From positions 293,588 through 357,587 of the forward strand of contig NZ_RCZD01000005.1 in the NCBI RefSeq assembly GCF_006438725.1: a stretch of 64,000 bases of DNA, written 5' to 3'. The translations under genes were made by a program, and so were the position numbers. Below the pieces are notes generated by a model, which was not told where the DNA came from, made no database searches, and saw nothing but the letters and a program-made list of their open reading frames with translations. How positions within the stretch are numbered: position 1 is the first letter of the stretch; each line of letters starts with the position of its first letter. This DNA is from Ewingella americana. GTDB lineage: Bacteria > Pseudomonadota > Gammaproteobacteria > Enterobacterales > Enterobacteriaceae. Below are positions 10,687 to 20,813 of the stretch, piece by piece.

Positions 10687-13584
10687 TTACTGATGGCTGA
10701 CGACGACCAGACGAATAGCGTCCAGACGCCAACTTGCTTCATTCAGATTAGCCAGAACCTGTATACGGTTTGATTCTATCGCTTCCAGTTCATCATCACG
10801 AATATTTGGGTTGACCTCTTTCAGCGCTTTCAGACGTGCCAGCTCTTGGCTGAGCTGAACATCGGCGTCCACTTTCGCCGCTTCAATCAGCACGCGCGCC
10901 TCATCGGCAATCTGCGGCTCAGCACGTTGCAGCATGGTATGAACGTCAGCCTGTACCGCATTCACCAGCTTGCTGGAGTTATGGCGGTTGATGGCATTGA
11001 GCTGGCGGTTGAAGCTTTCAAACTCTACCTGTGCCGCCAGATTGGTGCCTTTGCTGTCTATCAGCATGCGCACCGGGGTCGGTGGCAGGAAGCGGGTCAG
11101 CTGCAGATGCTTAGGTGCCTGACACTCGACCACATAGATCAGCTCCGCCAGCAGCGTGCCGGCCGGCAACGCTTTATTTTTCAGAATGGAAACCGCACAG
11201 CTGCCGGTATCGCCGGAGAGGATCAGATCCAGACCATTGCGCACAATCGGGTGTTCCCAACTGATGAACTGAGTATCTTCACGCGACAGCGCCTGTTCAC
11301 GGTTGAACGTCACGGTGCAGCCATCTTCCGGCAGGCCAGGGAAATCAGGCACCAGCATGTGATCGGACGGTGTCAGGACGATCAGGTTATCGCTGCGATC
11401 TTCCTGATTAATGCCGACGATATCGAACAGGTTCAGCGCGAAATTCACCAGATTAACGTCGTTATCCTGCTCGCCGATCTCTTTCGCCAGCCGTTGAGCC
11501 GCTTCGCCACCGTTGGAGTGCATCTCCAGCAGGCGGTCACGGCCGTTTTCCAGTTCCAGCTTCAGCGCATCATGTTTGCTGCGGCACTCCATGATGAACT
11601 CATCCAGACCTTCCTGCTCGTTTGGCGTGGCGAGGAAGGCAATCAGTTGCTCGTAAGCGCTGTCATAAATCGTACGTCCGGTCGGGCAGGTATGTTCGAA
11701 AGCGTCCAGCCCTTCGTTGAACCAGCGAACCAGCACCGCCTGCGCGGTCTGCTCAAGGTAAGGCACCATGATGTCGATATTATTGAGTTGGCCGATGCGG
11801 TCCAGACGCCCGATGCGCTGCTCGAGCAGATCAGGGTTGAACGGCAGGTCGAACATCACCATCTTGCTGGCGAACTGGAAGTTACGGCCTTCAGAGCCGA
11901 TTTCAGAACACAGCAGCACCTGAGCGCCATCTTCCTGCGAGGCAAAATAGGCCGCCGCACGGTCACGCTCAATAATGGATAAGCCTTCGTGGAATACGGC
12001 GGCGCGGATAGCTTCACGCTCGCGCAGAACCTGCTCCAGTTGCAGCGCAGTGGCCGCTTTGGCGCAAATCACCAGCACTTTCTCATCGCGGTTGTTGGTC
12101 AGGTAACCGAGCAGCCATTCGACGCGTGGGTCGAAGTTCCACCAGGTGGCGTTGTCGCCTTCAAACTCCTGATAAATCTGCTCCGGGTAAAGCATGTCGT
12201 AAGCGCGGGCTTCCATGGTTTTCTTCGCGCTCATAATGCCGGAGACTTTGATGGCCGTTTGATACTGGGTCGGCAGCGGCAGTTTTACTGCATGCAAATG
12301 ACGATCGGGGAAACCTTTCACACCGTTACGGGTATTACGGAACAGCACGCGGCTGGTGCCGTGGCGGTCCATTAGCATGGCAACCAGCTGTTTAGCCGCG
12401 GCTTCGTCGCCGTTGTTAGCCGCTTTCAGCAGGGTTTCCGTATCCGCATTGCCGACGCTTTCACCGAGCAGCGTCAGCGCCTCCTGCGTCAGTGGCTCTT
12501 TATTGAGCAACAATGTGACGGCATCGGCCACCGGCTGATACTGCTGCTGTTCGTGAATAAATTCTTCATAATCGTGGAAACGGTCCGGGTCGAGCAAACG
12601 CAGACGGGCGAAGTGGCTTTGCTGGCCCAGTTGCTCCGGCGTCGCGGTCAATAACAGTACGCTTGGGATCTGCTGGGAGAGTTGCTCGATCACCTGATAT
12701 TCACGGCTTGGTGCTTCTTCGCTCCACACCAGATGGTGAGCTTCATCGACCACCAGCATGTCCCACTCAGCATCAACCAGCTGTTCCAGTCGGGACTTAT
12801 TGCGGCGCACAAAGTCCAGAGAGCAGATAACCAACTGCTCAGTTTCAAACGGGTTGGTGGCGTCATGCAGCGATTCTGCGTAGCGGTCGTCATCAAACAG
12901 GGAGAAACGCAGGTTGAAGCGGCGCAGCATTTCGACCAGCCATTGGTGTTGCAGCGTTTCAGGCACCACGATCAGCACGCGTTCGGCGCGGCCAGAAAGC
13001 AGTTGCTGATGGATGATCATCCCGGCTTCGATGGTTTTACCCAGACCGACTTCATCAGCCAGTAAAACGCGTGGCGCATGACGCTGACCGACTTCATAAG
13101 CGATATGTAACTGGTGGGGGATCAGGCTGGCGCGCATGCCGCGCAGGCCGCCGAACTCCAGACGGAACTGTTCGCGCTGATATTTACGGGCGCGAAAACG
13201 CAGGGCAAAACGGTCCATGCGGTCAATCTGACCAGCGAAAAGGCGGTCCTGCGGTTTGCTGAACGTCAGTTTGCTGTCGAGCAGCACTTCACGCATCGAC
13301 ACACCGGTTTCTTCGGTGTCCGTGCGGGTGCCCACATAGGTCAACAACCCTTTATCCTCAATGACTTCTGCAACCAGCAATTGCCAGCCTTCGTGGCAAC
13401 TGATGGTATCACCGGTATTGAACATCACGCGGGTGATCGGGGAATCATGACGGGCATACAGGCGGTTTTCACCGGTGGCGGGGAAAAGCAGGGTCACCAT
13501 ACGCGTATCAATCGCGACGATAGTGCCTAGACCTAATTCGCTTTCCGTATCGCTTATCCAGCGTTGACCCAATGTAAACGGCAT
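10687..13584 (-). CDS. rapA: RNA polymerase-associated SWI2/SNF2 ATPase RapA
   Basis: ATP-dependent protein bound to RNA polymerase core that helps recycle stalled polymerase after transcription. The 965-residue product has two N-terminal Tudor-like folds ([19 protein letters not shown] onward). The SWI2/SNF2 motor follows, with Walker A DEVGLGKT (residues 177-184), DEAH (279-282), LLLTATPEQ, and C-terminal helicase motifs including [12 protein letters not shown] and [11 protein letters not shown]. Spacer and RapA-specific C-terminal domains complete it. E. coli RapA is 968 residues and starts at the same MPFTLGQRW; a longer in-frame N-terminus to 13620 is rejected because it lacks conservation, whereas AGAGAGA sits just before the ATG at 13584. 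It lies downstream of polB with a 223-base gap in which I recognise nothing. Confidence 0.97.
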   Translation of the reverse strand: MPFTLGQRWISDTESELGLGTIVAIDTRMVTLLFPATGENRLYARHDSPITRVMFNTGDTISCHEGWQLLVAEVIEDKGLLTYVGTRTDTEETGVSMREVLLDSKLTFSKPQDRLFAGQIDRMDRFALRFRARKYQREQFRLEFGGLRGMRASLIPHQLHIAYEVGQRHAPRVLLADEVGLGKTIEAGMIIHQQLLSGRAERVLIVVPETLQHQWLVEMLRRFNLRFSLFDDDRYAESLHDATNPFETEQLVICSLDFVRRNKSRLEQLVDAEWDMLVVDEAHHLVWSEEAPSREYQVIEQLSQQIPSVLLLTATPEQLGQQSHFARLRLLDPDRFHDYEEFIHEQQQYQPVADAVTLLLNKEPLTQEALTLLGESVGNADTETLLKAANNGDEAAAKQLVAMLMDRHGTSRVLFRNTRNGVKGFPDRHLHAVKLPLPTQYQTAIKVSGIMSAKKTMEARAYDMLYPEQIYQEFEGDNATWWNFDPRVEWLLGYLTNNRDEKVLVICAKAATALQLEQVLREREAIRAAVFHEGLSIIERDRAAAYFASQEDGAQVLLCSEIGSEGRNFQFASKMVMFDLPFNPDLLEQRIGRLDRIGQLNNIDIMVPYLEQTAQAVLVRWFNEGLDAFEHTCPTGRTIYDSAYEQLIAFLATPNEQEGLDEFIMECRSKHDALKLELENGRDRLLEMHSNGGEAAQRLAKEIGEQDNDVNLVNFALNLFDIVGINQEDRSDNLIVLTPSDHMLVPDFPGLPEDGCTVTFNREQALSREDTQFISWEHPIVRNGLDLILSGDTGSCAVSILKNKALPAGTLLAELIYVVECQAPKHLQLTRFLPPTPVRMLIDSKGTNLAAQVEFESFNRQLNAINRHNSSKLVNAVQADVHTMLQRAEPQIADEARVLIEAAKVDADVQLSQELARLKALKEVNPNIRDDELEAIESNRIQVLANLNEASWRLDAIRLVVVSHQ

Positions 13585-13807
13585 AATCTCTCTCTGTGTT
13601 GTTTGCTCTATATATGGCAACTGCGACGGCGACTGCGCAATGCTTGCTATGCCTCTACTAACGCTTGGGCAATAGTTTTCTTTCCTCGCCCGGAGGCGCG
13701 GAGTGATTTTCTGTGTGAGGATGAATCAGAATTGGGAAAGGGCGCTATGGTAATGGAAGGTAAACGATTCGTCACCTGTGAATCACGAGAGCAGGCCCAT
13801 CTTTTAC

Positions 13808-16108
13808 TTAAAATAATCCCATCTGGCCATTAATCAGTGTAGCAAAGTCGTCGTGAAGGAAGGGCAGAATACCGTCGGCGACCGGTTCAAGCTGACGTTC
13901 AATGTAGTGATCGTAATCGATAGGTGAGTGCAAATTCTCCAGCGGCTCAGGCCCGGAGGTGGTCATCACGTAGCTTATCCAGCCACCACTCTGATACTGC
14001 TGGGCGCGCCCCTGCGCCAGGTTATATTCATCTGCCAGGCGTGCTGCGCGGACATGCGGTGGGACATTGCGTTCGTAGTCACTCAGTTTGCGGCGCAGGC
14101 GTTTGCGATAGACCAGTTGGCTGTCGAATTCACCGGCCAGCGTTTTCGCCACGTAATCCCGAACATAATCCTGATAAGGCTGCTGATGGAATACCCGCTG
14201 ATACAGCGCCTGTTGAAATACCTGCGCCAGCGGCGTCCAGTCGGTACGTACGGTTTCCAGACCCTTATAAATAATATGTTCACCGTCTGCACCGTTAACC
14301 AACCCGGCGTAACGCTTTTTGCTGCCCTGTTCTGAGCCGCGAATGGTGGGCATCAGGAAGCGTTTGAAATGGGTTTCAAACTCCAGCTCCAGCGCACTTT
14401 CCAGTCCGTACTCTTGCTGAAGATGTGCCTTCCACCATGTGTTGACCCGTTCAACCAGCTTACGGCCAATGGCGCTGGCTTCCTCTTCGGTATGCGCCCG
14501 GTTCAGCCAGACGAAGGTAGAGTCGGTGTCGCCGTAGATCACCTGATAACCTTCGGCCTCAATCAGTTCGCGGGTCTGGCGCATAATGTCATGGCCGCGC
14601 AGCGTAATGGATGACGCCAGTCGTGGGTCGAAAAACCGGCAGCCGCTGGAACCCAGTACGCCATAAAAGGCATTCATGATAATTTTCAGCGCCTGTGACA
14701 GCGGTTTGTTTTTCTGCCGCTTGGCATTTTCCCGCCCCAGCCAGATTTGCCGGACGATCTCCGGCAGGCAGTGTTTCAGTCGCGAGAACCGTGCTTCACG
14801 ATATCCTGGCACCGAATGCGCGTCGTCAGGCTGTTGCAGCCCAGCCACCAAACCGACCGGATCAATTAAAAAGGTACGGATGATCGACGGGTAAAGACTT
14901 TTGTAATCCAGCACCAGAACCGAATCGTACAAACCGGGGCGCGAATCCATCACAAAACCGCCGGGGCTCATCTCTTCCGGGCGTTCGCCCAGATTGGGCG
15001 CGACGTACCCGACGCGGTGCATGCGCGGTAAATAGAGATGGGTGAATGCAGCCACTGAGCCGCCGCTGCGATCGACGGCCAGGCCCGTCACCGAGGCGCG
15101 TTCCAGCAGGAAGGGCATCAGTTCGGTTTTGGCAAAGATCCGCGTCACCAGCTCACAGTCTTTCAGGTTGTAGTGGGCCAGCGCGGGCTTGTTTTCGCGA
15201 AAACGCTGCTCAATCTCCTCAAGCCGCTGATAAGGGCTGTCGCTGGCTTTGCCTTCACCTAACAACGTTTGCGAGACGTTTTCCAGACTGAATGACGGGA
15301 AGTTCCAGAAGGCGGTTTTCAGTGCTTCAATACCGTCGATGATCAGACGCCCGGCGGCAGCGGCGAAAAAATGCCCCTGCTTAAAGCCGTGTTCGCGCCA
15401 CTCCAGTTCACCGCCGCCGCGCCCGAAACGTAACGGAATGTTGTAGCGTTCAGCATGTTTTTGCAGTACGCGCAGATCAAACTGCACGACGTTCCAGCCG
15501 ATGATGGCATCGGGGTCGAAGTCGGCCAGCCACTGATTGAGTTTTTGAATCAGCATCGGGCGGCTGTCGACGTATTCGAGAATAAAATCGCGCGGGGTAT
15601 CAGGGTCACCATTGGGCGGTCCGAGCATATAAACGTGGCGCTGGCCGCAGCCTTCGAGACCGATGCAATAAAGTTCGCCGTTGCCGCTGGTTTCGATATC
15701 CAGCGAGCACAACTTCAGCGGAGGGCGGTAGCCTTCGGCCGGTTTCATGCGGGTATTGAGCAGCAAATTGTCTGCCCCCGGCGTACCGCTGAACCAGACG
15801 GGTGCGGTGATATAACGCTCCATCAGGAAGCGCTCCGGCGGGCGGATATCCGCTTCGTAAACCGTCACGCCAGCCTCTTTCAGCAGTTTTTCCATACGCA
15901 TCAACTGGCGATGCTGCGGGCAATAAAGGCCCAGCACCGGGCGGGAGTGGAAATCCTGCAACGGTAATTCCCGCAAGCTAAAGCCTTTCTCCCCGGCCAG
16001 TGCCCGTTCTGCCAGCGCGCGCTGGGCTGCTGGCAAGAACGCCACGGATTCCTGAGGCGGCAGCCGCACCTTCTGCGGGCCGTCGTCGGTCGCCAGCCAC
16101 AGTTCCAC
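13808..16108 (-). CDS. polB: DNA polymerase II (family B); translation start unclear
   Basis: SOS-inducible family B polymerase with 3'-5' proofreading, acting in replication restart and lesion bypass. Visible motifs are the exonuclease DIE (residues 137-139 of this reading), GWNVVQFD, and the polymerase motifs [19 protein letters not shown] and YGDTDSTF, ending in GQMGLF-like beta-clamp-binding residues. From the GTG at 16108 the protein has 766 residues, against 783 in E. coli. Homology continues upstream in the same frame: the codons at about 16109-16160 encode [15 protein letters not shown], matching E. coli [14 protein letters not shown]. The real start is therefore probably upstream, but the open frame back to a TAA at 16262-16264 contains no ATG, GTG or TTG. 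A noncanonical start, or one missing T in the T6 run (16149-16154), would explain this. See the finding. Confidence 0.93.
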   Translation of the reverse strand: MELWLATDDGPQKVRLPPQESVAFLPAAQRALAERALAGEKGFSLRELPLQDFHSRPVLGLYCPQHRQLMRMEKLLKEAGVTVYEADIRPPERFLMERYITAPVWFSGTPGADNLLLNTRMKPAEGYRPPLKLCSLDIETSGNGELYCIGLEGCGQRHVYMLGPPNGDPDTPRDFILEYVDSRPMLIQKLNQWLADFDPDAIIGWNVVQFDLRVLQKHAERYNIPLRFGRGGGELEWREHGFKQGHFFAAAAGRLIIDGIEALKTAFWNFPSFSLENVSQTLLGEGKASDSPYQRLEEIEQRFRENKPALAHYNLKDCELVTRIFAKTELMPFLLERASVTGLAVDRSGGSVAAFTHLYLPRMHRVGYVAPNLGERPEEMSPGGFVMDSRPGLYDSVLVLDYKSLYPSIIRTFLIDPVGLVAGLQQPDDAHSVPGYREARFSRLKHCLPEIVRQIWLGRENAKRQKNKPLSQALKIIMNAFYGVLGSSGCRFFDPRLASSITLRGHDIMRQTRELIEAEGYQVIYGDTDSTFVWLNRAHTEEEASAIGRKLVERVNTWWKAHLQQEYGLESALELEFETHFKRFLMPTIRGSEQGSKKRYAGLVNGADGEHIIYKGLETVRTDWTPLAQVFQQALYQRVFHQQPYQDYVRDYVAKTLAGEFDSQLVYRKRLRRKLSDYERNVPPHVRAARLADEYNLAQGRAQQYQSGGWISYVMTTSGPEPLENLHSPIDYDHYIERQLEPVADGILPFLHDDFATLINGQMGLF

Positions 16109-16250
16109 TTCCGTGCCGCGCGGCGTATCGCGCCAGTGCCGGGTTAATAAAAAACCCTGTCGGGGAGCATTAGCGGCGGATGTGTGGGTGGGACTCGTAT
16201 TGATAAGCGCCTCATTGAACCAGGTTAAAAGAAGAATACTGATGGGATAG

Positions 16251-16279
16251 AGTATGGTTATTTATACAGTCTTTGTCCA
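16251..16279 (-). promoter_or_regulatory. Probable polB promoter overlapping a degenerate LexA box
   Basis: On the minus strand TGGACA (16274-16279) and CATACT (16251-16256) are separated by exactly 17 bases. The spacer holds CTGTATAAATAACCAT (16254-16269 region), which resembles the LexA box CTGT-N8-ACAG in its left half and middle but matches only two of four bases in the right half. E. coli polB (dinA) is under LexA control at the same position, with a box also beginning CTGTATAAA, so SOS regulation is likely here but weaker binding is expected. Inference from motif and gene identity. Confidence 0.6.
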
Positions 16280-16330
16280 TCAGCGGTGCTTTTGCCCCCT
16301 ATTGCGGCAAATATGCATACAATTAGGCGG

Positions 16331-16359
16331 TTGACTCACTTTGGCCGTGCACTGACAAT
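16331..16359 (+). promoter_or_regulatory. Possible yabI promoter
   Basis: TTGACT at 16331-16336 and GACAAT at 16354-16359 with a 17-base spacer, about 100 bases before the yabI start. A second TTGACT lies at about 16367, without a good -10 box. Assigned by eye only. Confidence 0.4.
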
Positions 16360-16457
16360 TCAGCCGCTTGACTGACTTATCGTAATAAACGATGCACGAA
16401 GCCTATCCCCTAAATGATTCGAGTTGCAGTATGACGGGGATATCACTCTGGGATTTT

Positions 16458-17225
16458 ATGGAAGCTTATTTACAACATCTTGTCGCACAATCGGTGGGAA
16501 TCGCACTGATCATCGTCGCCGTGGTGGCGTTTTTTGAATCACTGGCGCTGGTCGGGATGATATTGCCCGGCACCGTCATGATGGCCACGCTGGGTACGCT
16601 GATTGGTAGCGGGCAAGTGGGTTTGTATGAAGCCTGGCTGGCTGCGGGGCTGGGTTGCTTCTGTGGCGACTGGGTGTCGTACTTTATCGGGCGGAAATTT
16701 AAAGGTCCGCTGCACAGTTGGAAATTCCTGCAACGCTATCAGACATTGCTCGATAAAACCGGCCATGCCCTGGATCGACACAGCTTTGCGACGGTGATCC
16801 TCGGGCGCTTCATCGGCCCGACGCGGCCGCTGGTACCGCTGGTGGCCGGTATGCTGAACTTACCGCCTTATAAGTTTGCGCCACCCAATATTGTGGGTTG
16901 TATCTTCTGGCCGCCGGTCTATTTTTTACCGGGAATTCTGGCGGGCGTGGCGATTGATATTCCGGCGGGGCACAACAGTACTGTCTTCAAATGGCTACTG
17001 CTGGGTTCCATCAGCCTGTTGTGGCTGAGCGCCTGGCTGGTCTGGCGCTGGATCCGGTCGGCGAAAAACAGCGATGATGCGATGTCGCGCTGGCTGCCAT
17101 TACCGCGTTTGCGCTGGGTCTGTATTCTCAGCGTCGCGGCTACCGTGGTCAGTTTTTTGATGCTGAGTAAGCAGTCGCTGATGCCGGTTTACGGGCATCT
17201 GTTGTGGGAAGTCATGGTCAGATAA
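16458..17225 (+). CDS. yabI: DedA-family inner-membrane protein YabI
   Basis: Member of the DedA/SNARE-associated (VTT domain) family, now linked to lipid scrambling or flippase activity such as undecaprenyl-phosphate recycling; the particular role of YabI is not established. The 255-residue protein has several hydrophobic segments and the family signatures FFESLALVGMILPGT and GRFIGPTRPLVPLVAGM, followed by a re-entrant-type region and PGILAGVAIDIPAGH. The start MEAYLQHLVAQS aligns with E. coli MQALLEHFITQS and has GGGA upstream; an in-frame extension to 16392 is not conserved. It is divergent from polB and converges on thiQ, with only seven bases between the stop codons and no obvious terminator between them. 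Confidence 0.95.
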   Translation: MEAYLQHLVAQSVGIALIIVAVVAFFESLALVGMILPGTVMMATLGTLIGSGQVGLYEAWLAAGLGCFCGDWVSYFIGRKFKGPLHSWKFLQRYQTLLDKTGHALDRHSFATVILGRFIGPTRPLVPLVAGMLNLPPYKFAPPNIVGCIFWPPVYFLPGILAGVAIDIPAGHNSTVFKWLLLGSISLLWLSAWLVWRWIRSAKNSDDAMSRWLPLPRLRWVCILSVAATVVSFLMLSKQSLMPVYGHLLWEVMVR

Positions 17226-17232
17226 CACGGCT

Positions 17233-17934
17233 TTAGCGCAGCGCAATGCCCAAGACTTTGGCTTCGGCGGCACTGCCCTCAACTAATGCCTGCGTCGGAC
17301 CGTCGTAATAGAGGCGTCCGTCGACAATCAGCAACGTCCGATCCGCGACCCGTGCCGCGTCATCCAGATTATGTGAAACCATGAGCAGCGTCAGGTTTCG
17401 CTCCCGGCAGATCTTGTCCAGCAGGTTCAGCATTTCACTGCGCAGCGCAGGATCCAGCGCGGAGAAAGGCTCGTCGAGCAGTAAAATCGGCTGGCTGCGC
17501 AACAGACAGCGCGCCAGTGCGACCCGCTGACGCTGCCCGCCTGAAAGCTGCGACGGCAATCGGTCTAAGCACGCCTCCAGCCCGACCTGACGGGCGATAT
17601 CCTGCAATGCCTGCTGCTGCGCTGACGTCAGTTTCAGCCCCGGATGCAGTCCCAGTCCCATGTTCTGGCGCACCGTCAGGTGTGAGAACAGATTGTTCTC
17701 CTGAAACAGCATCGATACCGGACGTTTTGCCGGAGGTGTATGGCTGTGATCTTCGCCGTTCAATGTGATCCTGCCGCTGGTCGGTGCCAGAAAACCGGCC
17801 ACCAGACTCAGCAGCGTGCTCTTCCCAGCACCGCTCGGCCCGAGGATTGCCACACGTTCACCCGCTTCAATCTGTAAATCAAAGCGCATCGGCAGATGTT
17901 CGTAGAGATAAGTCAGTTTATTTAGCGTCAGCAT
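17233..17934 (-). CDS. thiQ: Thiamine ABC transporter ATP-binding protein
   Basis: ATPase that powers import of thiamine, thiamine phosphate and TPP through ThiP. The 233-residue protein has Walker [10 protein letters not shown] (residues 32-40), the Q-loop FQENNLF, the ABC signature [13 protein letters not shown], Walker [12 protein letters not shown] and the switch histidine in MVSHNLDD. Its ATG lies inside the end of thiP, overlapping by 17 bases, so translation is coupled. It is the last gene of the thiBPQ operon, which is controlled by the TPP riboswitch upstream of thiB. Confidence 0.97.
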   Translation of the reverse strand: MLTLNKLTYLYEHLPMRFDLQIEAGERVAILGPSGAGKSTLLSLVAGFLAPTSGRITLNGEDHSHTPPAKRPVSMLFQENNLFSHLTVRQNMGLGLHPGLKLTSAQQQALQDIARQVGLEACLDRLPSQLSGGQRQRVALARCLLRSQPILLLDEPFSALDPALRSEMLNLLDKICRERNLTLLMVSHNLDDAARVADRTLLIVDGRLYYDGPTQALVEGSAAEAKVLGIALR

Positions 17935-19528
17935 GGCGGCCCGGTAAACGTTCGATCAGAGTAAACAGCAGGAAACACAGCAGCAGTAATAGCAGCGCGG
18001 TCACGGCGCCGTCCTGACTGCGGTAGGAGCCGATCTGCTGATAAAGATAAAAAGGCAGGGTGCGGAAATTCTCATTGCCGAACAGGGCAATCACGCCGAA
18101 ATCACCCAGTGACAGCACACAGGCAAAGGCCAGCGCCTGTGTCAGCGGACGCTTCAGGGCGCTCAGTTCGACCCAACGCAACCGCTGCCAGCCGTGCATA
18201 TCCAGCGAAAGACACAGCGGATTGTAGCGTTCCGCCACGTCACGCATCGGGTTATCCAGCACTTTCAAAGCGTAAGGGACCGCCATCAGTGCGTTGGTTA
18301 ACATCACCAGTGCCCAGGGTGACTGCGGCAAACCGAAGGTATCACTGAGCAGTAAAAAGAAGCCGGTGGCCAGCACAATGCCCGGCATAGCGAGGATCAA
18401 CATCCCGCTGAGATCCATGGCCTGCGCCCAGCCGTTGTGCTGACGCAGGCGTAACTCGCGGCTGCTCCACAGCAACATCATGGTCAGGATCACACACAGC
18501 AGGCCGCTGCCTGCGGCGATCCTGACTGACGTCCACAGCGCCTGCCATAACGCGGGCTGCTGCAACACGCTGAATACGGCGCGGTTGGCTCCGTCGGCGA
18601 CTACCGCCAGCAAAGGGGGCAGGATAAGTAACAGGGCGAGCACAATCAGTAACGCATCACCCGCCAGCCGAAGTCGCGAGTCATCTGGGTTACGCCAACG
18701 CTGAGCATGAGTATGTCCCACCGGCATTGCCCGGCTTAACTGCTGGCTGAGCATGACCAATCCCAGGCAACAGATCAGCTGAATCAGCGCTAACGTGGCG
18801 GCGCGTGTCAAATCATAGTCATAACTTAGTGCCTGATAAATCGCCAGCTCAATGGTGGTGGCCTGTGGCCCGCCGCCCAGCGACAGCACGGTGGCAAAAC
18901 TGGCGAAGCACAGCATAAAAATCAGTGCCGCTGCGGGCAGGATCTGGCGTTGCAATGCGGGCCACTCGACAAAACGGAACTGCTGCCAGGCATTCATGCC
19001 GAGCTGAGCGGCTAGCTGTCGCTGCTCGGTGGCGATATTTTCCAACGACTGCAACAACAGGCGCGCGGCCAGCGGCATATTAAAGAAGATGTGCGCGAGT
19101 AAAATGCCTTTCAGCCCATAAGGGGAGAACGTGTAATTAACGCCGAACCAGCCGCACAGCTGGGCCAGCCAGCCCTGACGGCCATACACGCTGAGAATAC
19201 CAAACACCGCAACCAGTACCGGCAGCACGAGCGTCATGGCGCACAGGCGCAGTAAGATCCGCCTCCCCGGAAAGCGCCGGCGAAACAGCGCCCGGGCCAG
19301 CAGGATCGCAGGCAGCACCGAGAACAACGCCGACAACAACGCCTGCCAGAAGGTAAAGCGGATCACGTGCCACAGATAAGCATCTTGCCACAGTGACGGC
19401 CCGCTCAGCTGCGGCGCGTGGCGCCACAGTGAACCGAGCGCCAGCACGGCCACCGCGAGAATACACAGCGCGGCGACTATGCCCGGCCACAACCCGTCAG
19501 GGATTAGCGGCTGACGGCGGTTTGCCAT
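17918..19528 (-). CDS. thiP: Thiamine ABC transporter permease
   Basis: Inner-membrane permease of the thiamine/TPP importer. The 536-residue protein has twelve or so hydrophobic segments arranged as two homologous halves, each with an ABC-permease EAA loop (around [13 protein letters not shown] and [13 protein letters not shown]). The start [10 protein letters not shown] aligns with E. coli MATRRQPLIP; four additional in-frame codons upstream are not conserved. The gene overlaps the thiB 3' end by 25 bases and thiQ by 17 bases, indicating one tightly coupled transcript. Confidence 0.96.
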   Translation of the reverse strand: MANRRQPLIPDGLWPGIVAALCILAVAVLALGSLWRHAPQLSGPSLWQDAYLWHVIRFTFWQALLSALFSVLPAILLARALFRRRFPGRRILLRLCAMTLVLPVLVAVFGILSVYGRQGWLAQLCGWFGVNYTFSPYGLKGILLAHIFFNMPLAARLLLQSLENIATEQRQLAAQLGMNAWQQFRFVEWPALQRQILPAAALIFMLCFASFATVLSLGGGPQATTIELAIYQALSYDYDLTRAATLALIQLICCLGLVMLSQQLSRAMPVGHTHAQRWRNPDDSRLRLAGDALLIVLALLLILPPLLAVVADGANRAVFSVLQQPALWQALWTSVRIAAGSGLLCVILTMMLLWSSRELRLRQHNGWAQAMDLSGMLILAMPGIVLATGFFLLLSDTFGLPQSPWALVMLTNALMAVPYALKVLDNPMRDVAERYNPLCLSLDMHGWQRLRWVELSALKRPLTQALAFACVLSLGDFGVIALFGNENFRTLPFYLYQQIGSYRSQDGAVTALLLLLLCFLLFTLIERLPGRHADAK

Positions 19529-20487
19529 GCCCGGATCCATTCACTGCGGTGATCGGCGACATCTTTGGCGCTGTATTGCAGCGAAACCGCCGGAACCGTC
19601 AGTTGGCCAAAAGCAGCAGGCAGATCTTGTTTCACTACCGGATACATCCAGTTGCCGGTTGGGATCGTCTGCTGGAAACCAGCGCTGGTGACGAACTTAA
19701 TGAACTTCGTCGCCAGCGCAGGTTGTTTGCTGGCAGACAGCTGGCCCGCAACTTCAACCTGCATATAGTGACCTTCGCTGAAATTGGCCGCTGCGTAGTT
19801 ATCTTTCTTCTCTTCGATAATGTGGTAAGCCGGAGAGGTGGTGTAGCTCAGCACCAGGTCACTTTCCCCTTTCAGGAACAGGCCATAGGCTTCACTCCAG
19901 CCTTTGGACACCGTGACGGTTTTCTTCGCCAGTTTCGCCCAGGCTTCAGGGGCTTTGTCACCGTAGACTTTTTGCATCCACAGCAGCAGGCCCAGGCCCG
20001 GCGTGCTGGTGCGTGGATCTTCGTAGATCACTTTCCAGTTTTGCGAGCTGTTAACCAGTTCATCCAGGCTTTTCGGCGGGTTTTTTAGCTTATTTTTGTC
20101 ATACACAAAGGCAAAATAGCCGTAGTCGTAAGGCACGAAAGTGTCGTTCTTCCAGCCACCGGGGATATCGAGCCTGGCGTCAATGGTGGGGGCCTTGGCG
20201 AACAAACCGGTTTGTTCGGCGGCCAGCAGCAGGTTGTTATCCAGCCCGACCACCACATCGGCTTTACTGTTTTTACCTTCCATCCGCAAGCGGTTGAGCA
20301 GTGACACGCCGTCCTCAAGGGCGACATATTTCAGTTCACAGCCGCAGTCAGTTTCAAAGGCTTTTTTGATAGCCGGGCCGGGGCCCCAGTCAGCCGCGAA
20401 AGAGTCATAGGTATAGACAGTCAGGACGGGTTTGGCCGCAAAGGCCGGGGAGGTCAGCAATAGCAAGCAGGGCAGTAATTTCTTCAA
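19504..20487 (-). CDS. thiB: Periplasmic thiamine-binding protein
   Basis: Substrate-binding component of the ThiBPQ importer; it binds thiamine, thiamine monophosphate and TPP in the periplasm. The 327-residue precursor has a lipid-free signal peptide (KKLLPCLLLLTSPAFA) followed at once by KPVLTVYTYDSFAADWGPG, as in E. coli. The start is most likely TTG at 20487, preceded by GGAG at seven bases; it gives the same length as E. coli ThiB. An in-frame ATG at 20535 is rejected because it falls within the P1 helix of the riboswitch. The gene overlaps thiP. Confidence 0.96.
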   Translation of the reverse strand: MKKLLPCLLLLTSPAFAAKPVLTVYTYDSFAADWGPGPAIKKAFETDCGCELKYVALEDGVSLLNRLRMEGKNSKADVVVGLDNNLLLAAEQTGLFAKAPTIDARLDIPGGWKNDTFVPYDYGYFAFVYDKNKLKNPPKSLDELVNSSQNWKVIYEDPRTSTPGLGLLLWMQKVYGDKAPEAWAKLAKKTVTVSKGWSEAYGLFLKGESDLVLSYTTSPAYHIIEEKKDNYAAANFSEGHYMQVEVAGQLSASKQPALATKFIKFVTSAGFQQTIPTGNWMYPVVKQDLPAAFGQLTVPAVSLQYSAKDVADHRSEWIRAWQTAVSR

Positions 20488-20532
20488 CTTTGCACTCCAA
20501 AAAAATAAAGGGGGCAAAGGATTTTGAGTGAG

Positions 20533-20769
20533 CATGGTGCAGTCTCAAATCCCTCCGCCGGTATCAACCGGATCAGGTTCGACGGGTCTACTCTCAGCCT
20601 TTTTAAACTTGCTGCGCGGGTGTTGATCGGGCGTCGTGCAGTGCTCGTAATGCTCACGTACTGAATGTACGCTCCGCTTACTGCGCGCTGGACTTCTCCC
20701 GCTGAACACTCGCTCGCGGCGTTTAAAGATCGAGTCCACAAAACATGGACTTCAGGCACCCCGTTGAGA
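20533..20769 (-). promoter_or_regulatory. TPP riboswitch (THI element) of thiBPQ with expanded P3 arm
   Basis: On the minus strand the conserved core elements occur in order: GGGGTGCC (20755-20762), GCTGAGA (20592-20598), ACCC (20584-20587), GAACCTGATC (20571-20580), CCGG/CCGG of the P4-P5 arm, and GGAGGGA (20540-20546). The P1 helix is formed by TCTCAA and TTGAGA (20764-20769 with 20533-20538). TPP binding is known to repress thiamine genes; here it would mask or terminate before the thiB ribosome-binding site GGAG at about 20495. The unusual feature is about 155 extra bases between GGGGTGCC and GCTGAGA (20599-20754), where P3 is normally a short hairpin. Confidence 0.93.
20599..20754 (-). 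repeat. Structured insert in the riboswitch P3 arm, repeat-like
   Basis: The extra P3 sequence is closed by TTTAAAC (20721-20727) pairing with GTTTAAA (20602-20608). Inside are GCGGG and CCCGC arms and an imperfect long hairpin whose tip is CGTAC-attca-GTACG (20657-20671) flanked by GCAGT/ACTGC. A separate hairpin GTCCA/TGGAC is at 20734-20750. The symmetric, GC-rich form resembles small dispersed palindromic repeats of Enterobacterales, but I cannot count other copies from this window. Confidence 0.55.
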
Positions 20770-20813
20770 ACGGTTGTCATTCTAGAGGTTAAGTGCGCCG
20801 GGTGAAAGGGCGA

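Noticed and set aside
10846-11982. 378-codon open frame on the plus strand
   Set aside because: Antisense to rapA; glutamine- and histidine-rich translation typical of a reverse-strand shadow, no ribosome-binding site.
13564-13833. 89-codon plus-strand frame between rapA and polB
   Set aside because: It overlaps the 5' end of rapA and the 3' end of polB on the other strand, has no homology I recognise and no clear ribosome-binding site.
20484-20780. 98-codon frame across the thiB leader
   Set aside because: It lies entirely in the TPP riboswitch and its insert; RNA structure explains the sequence better.
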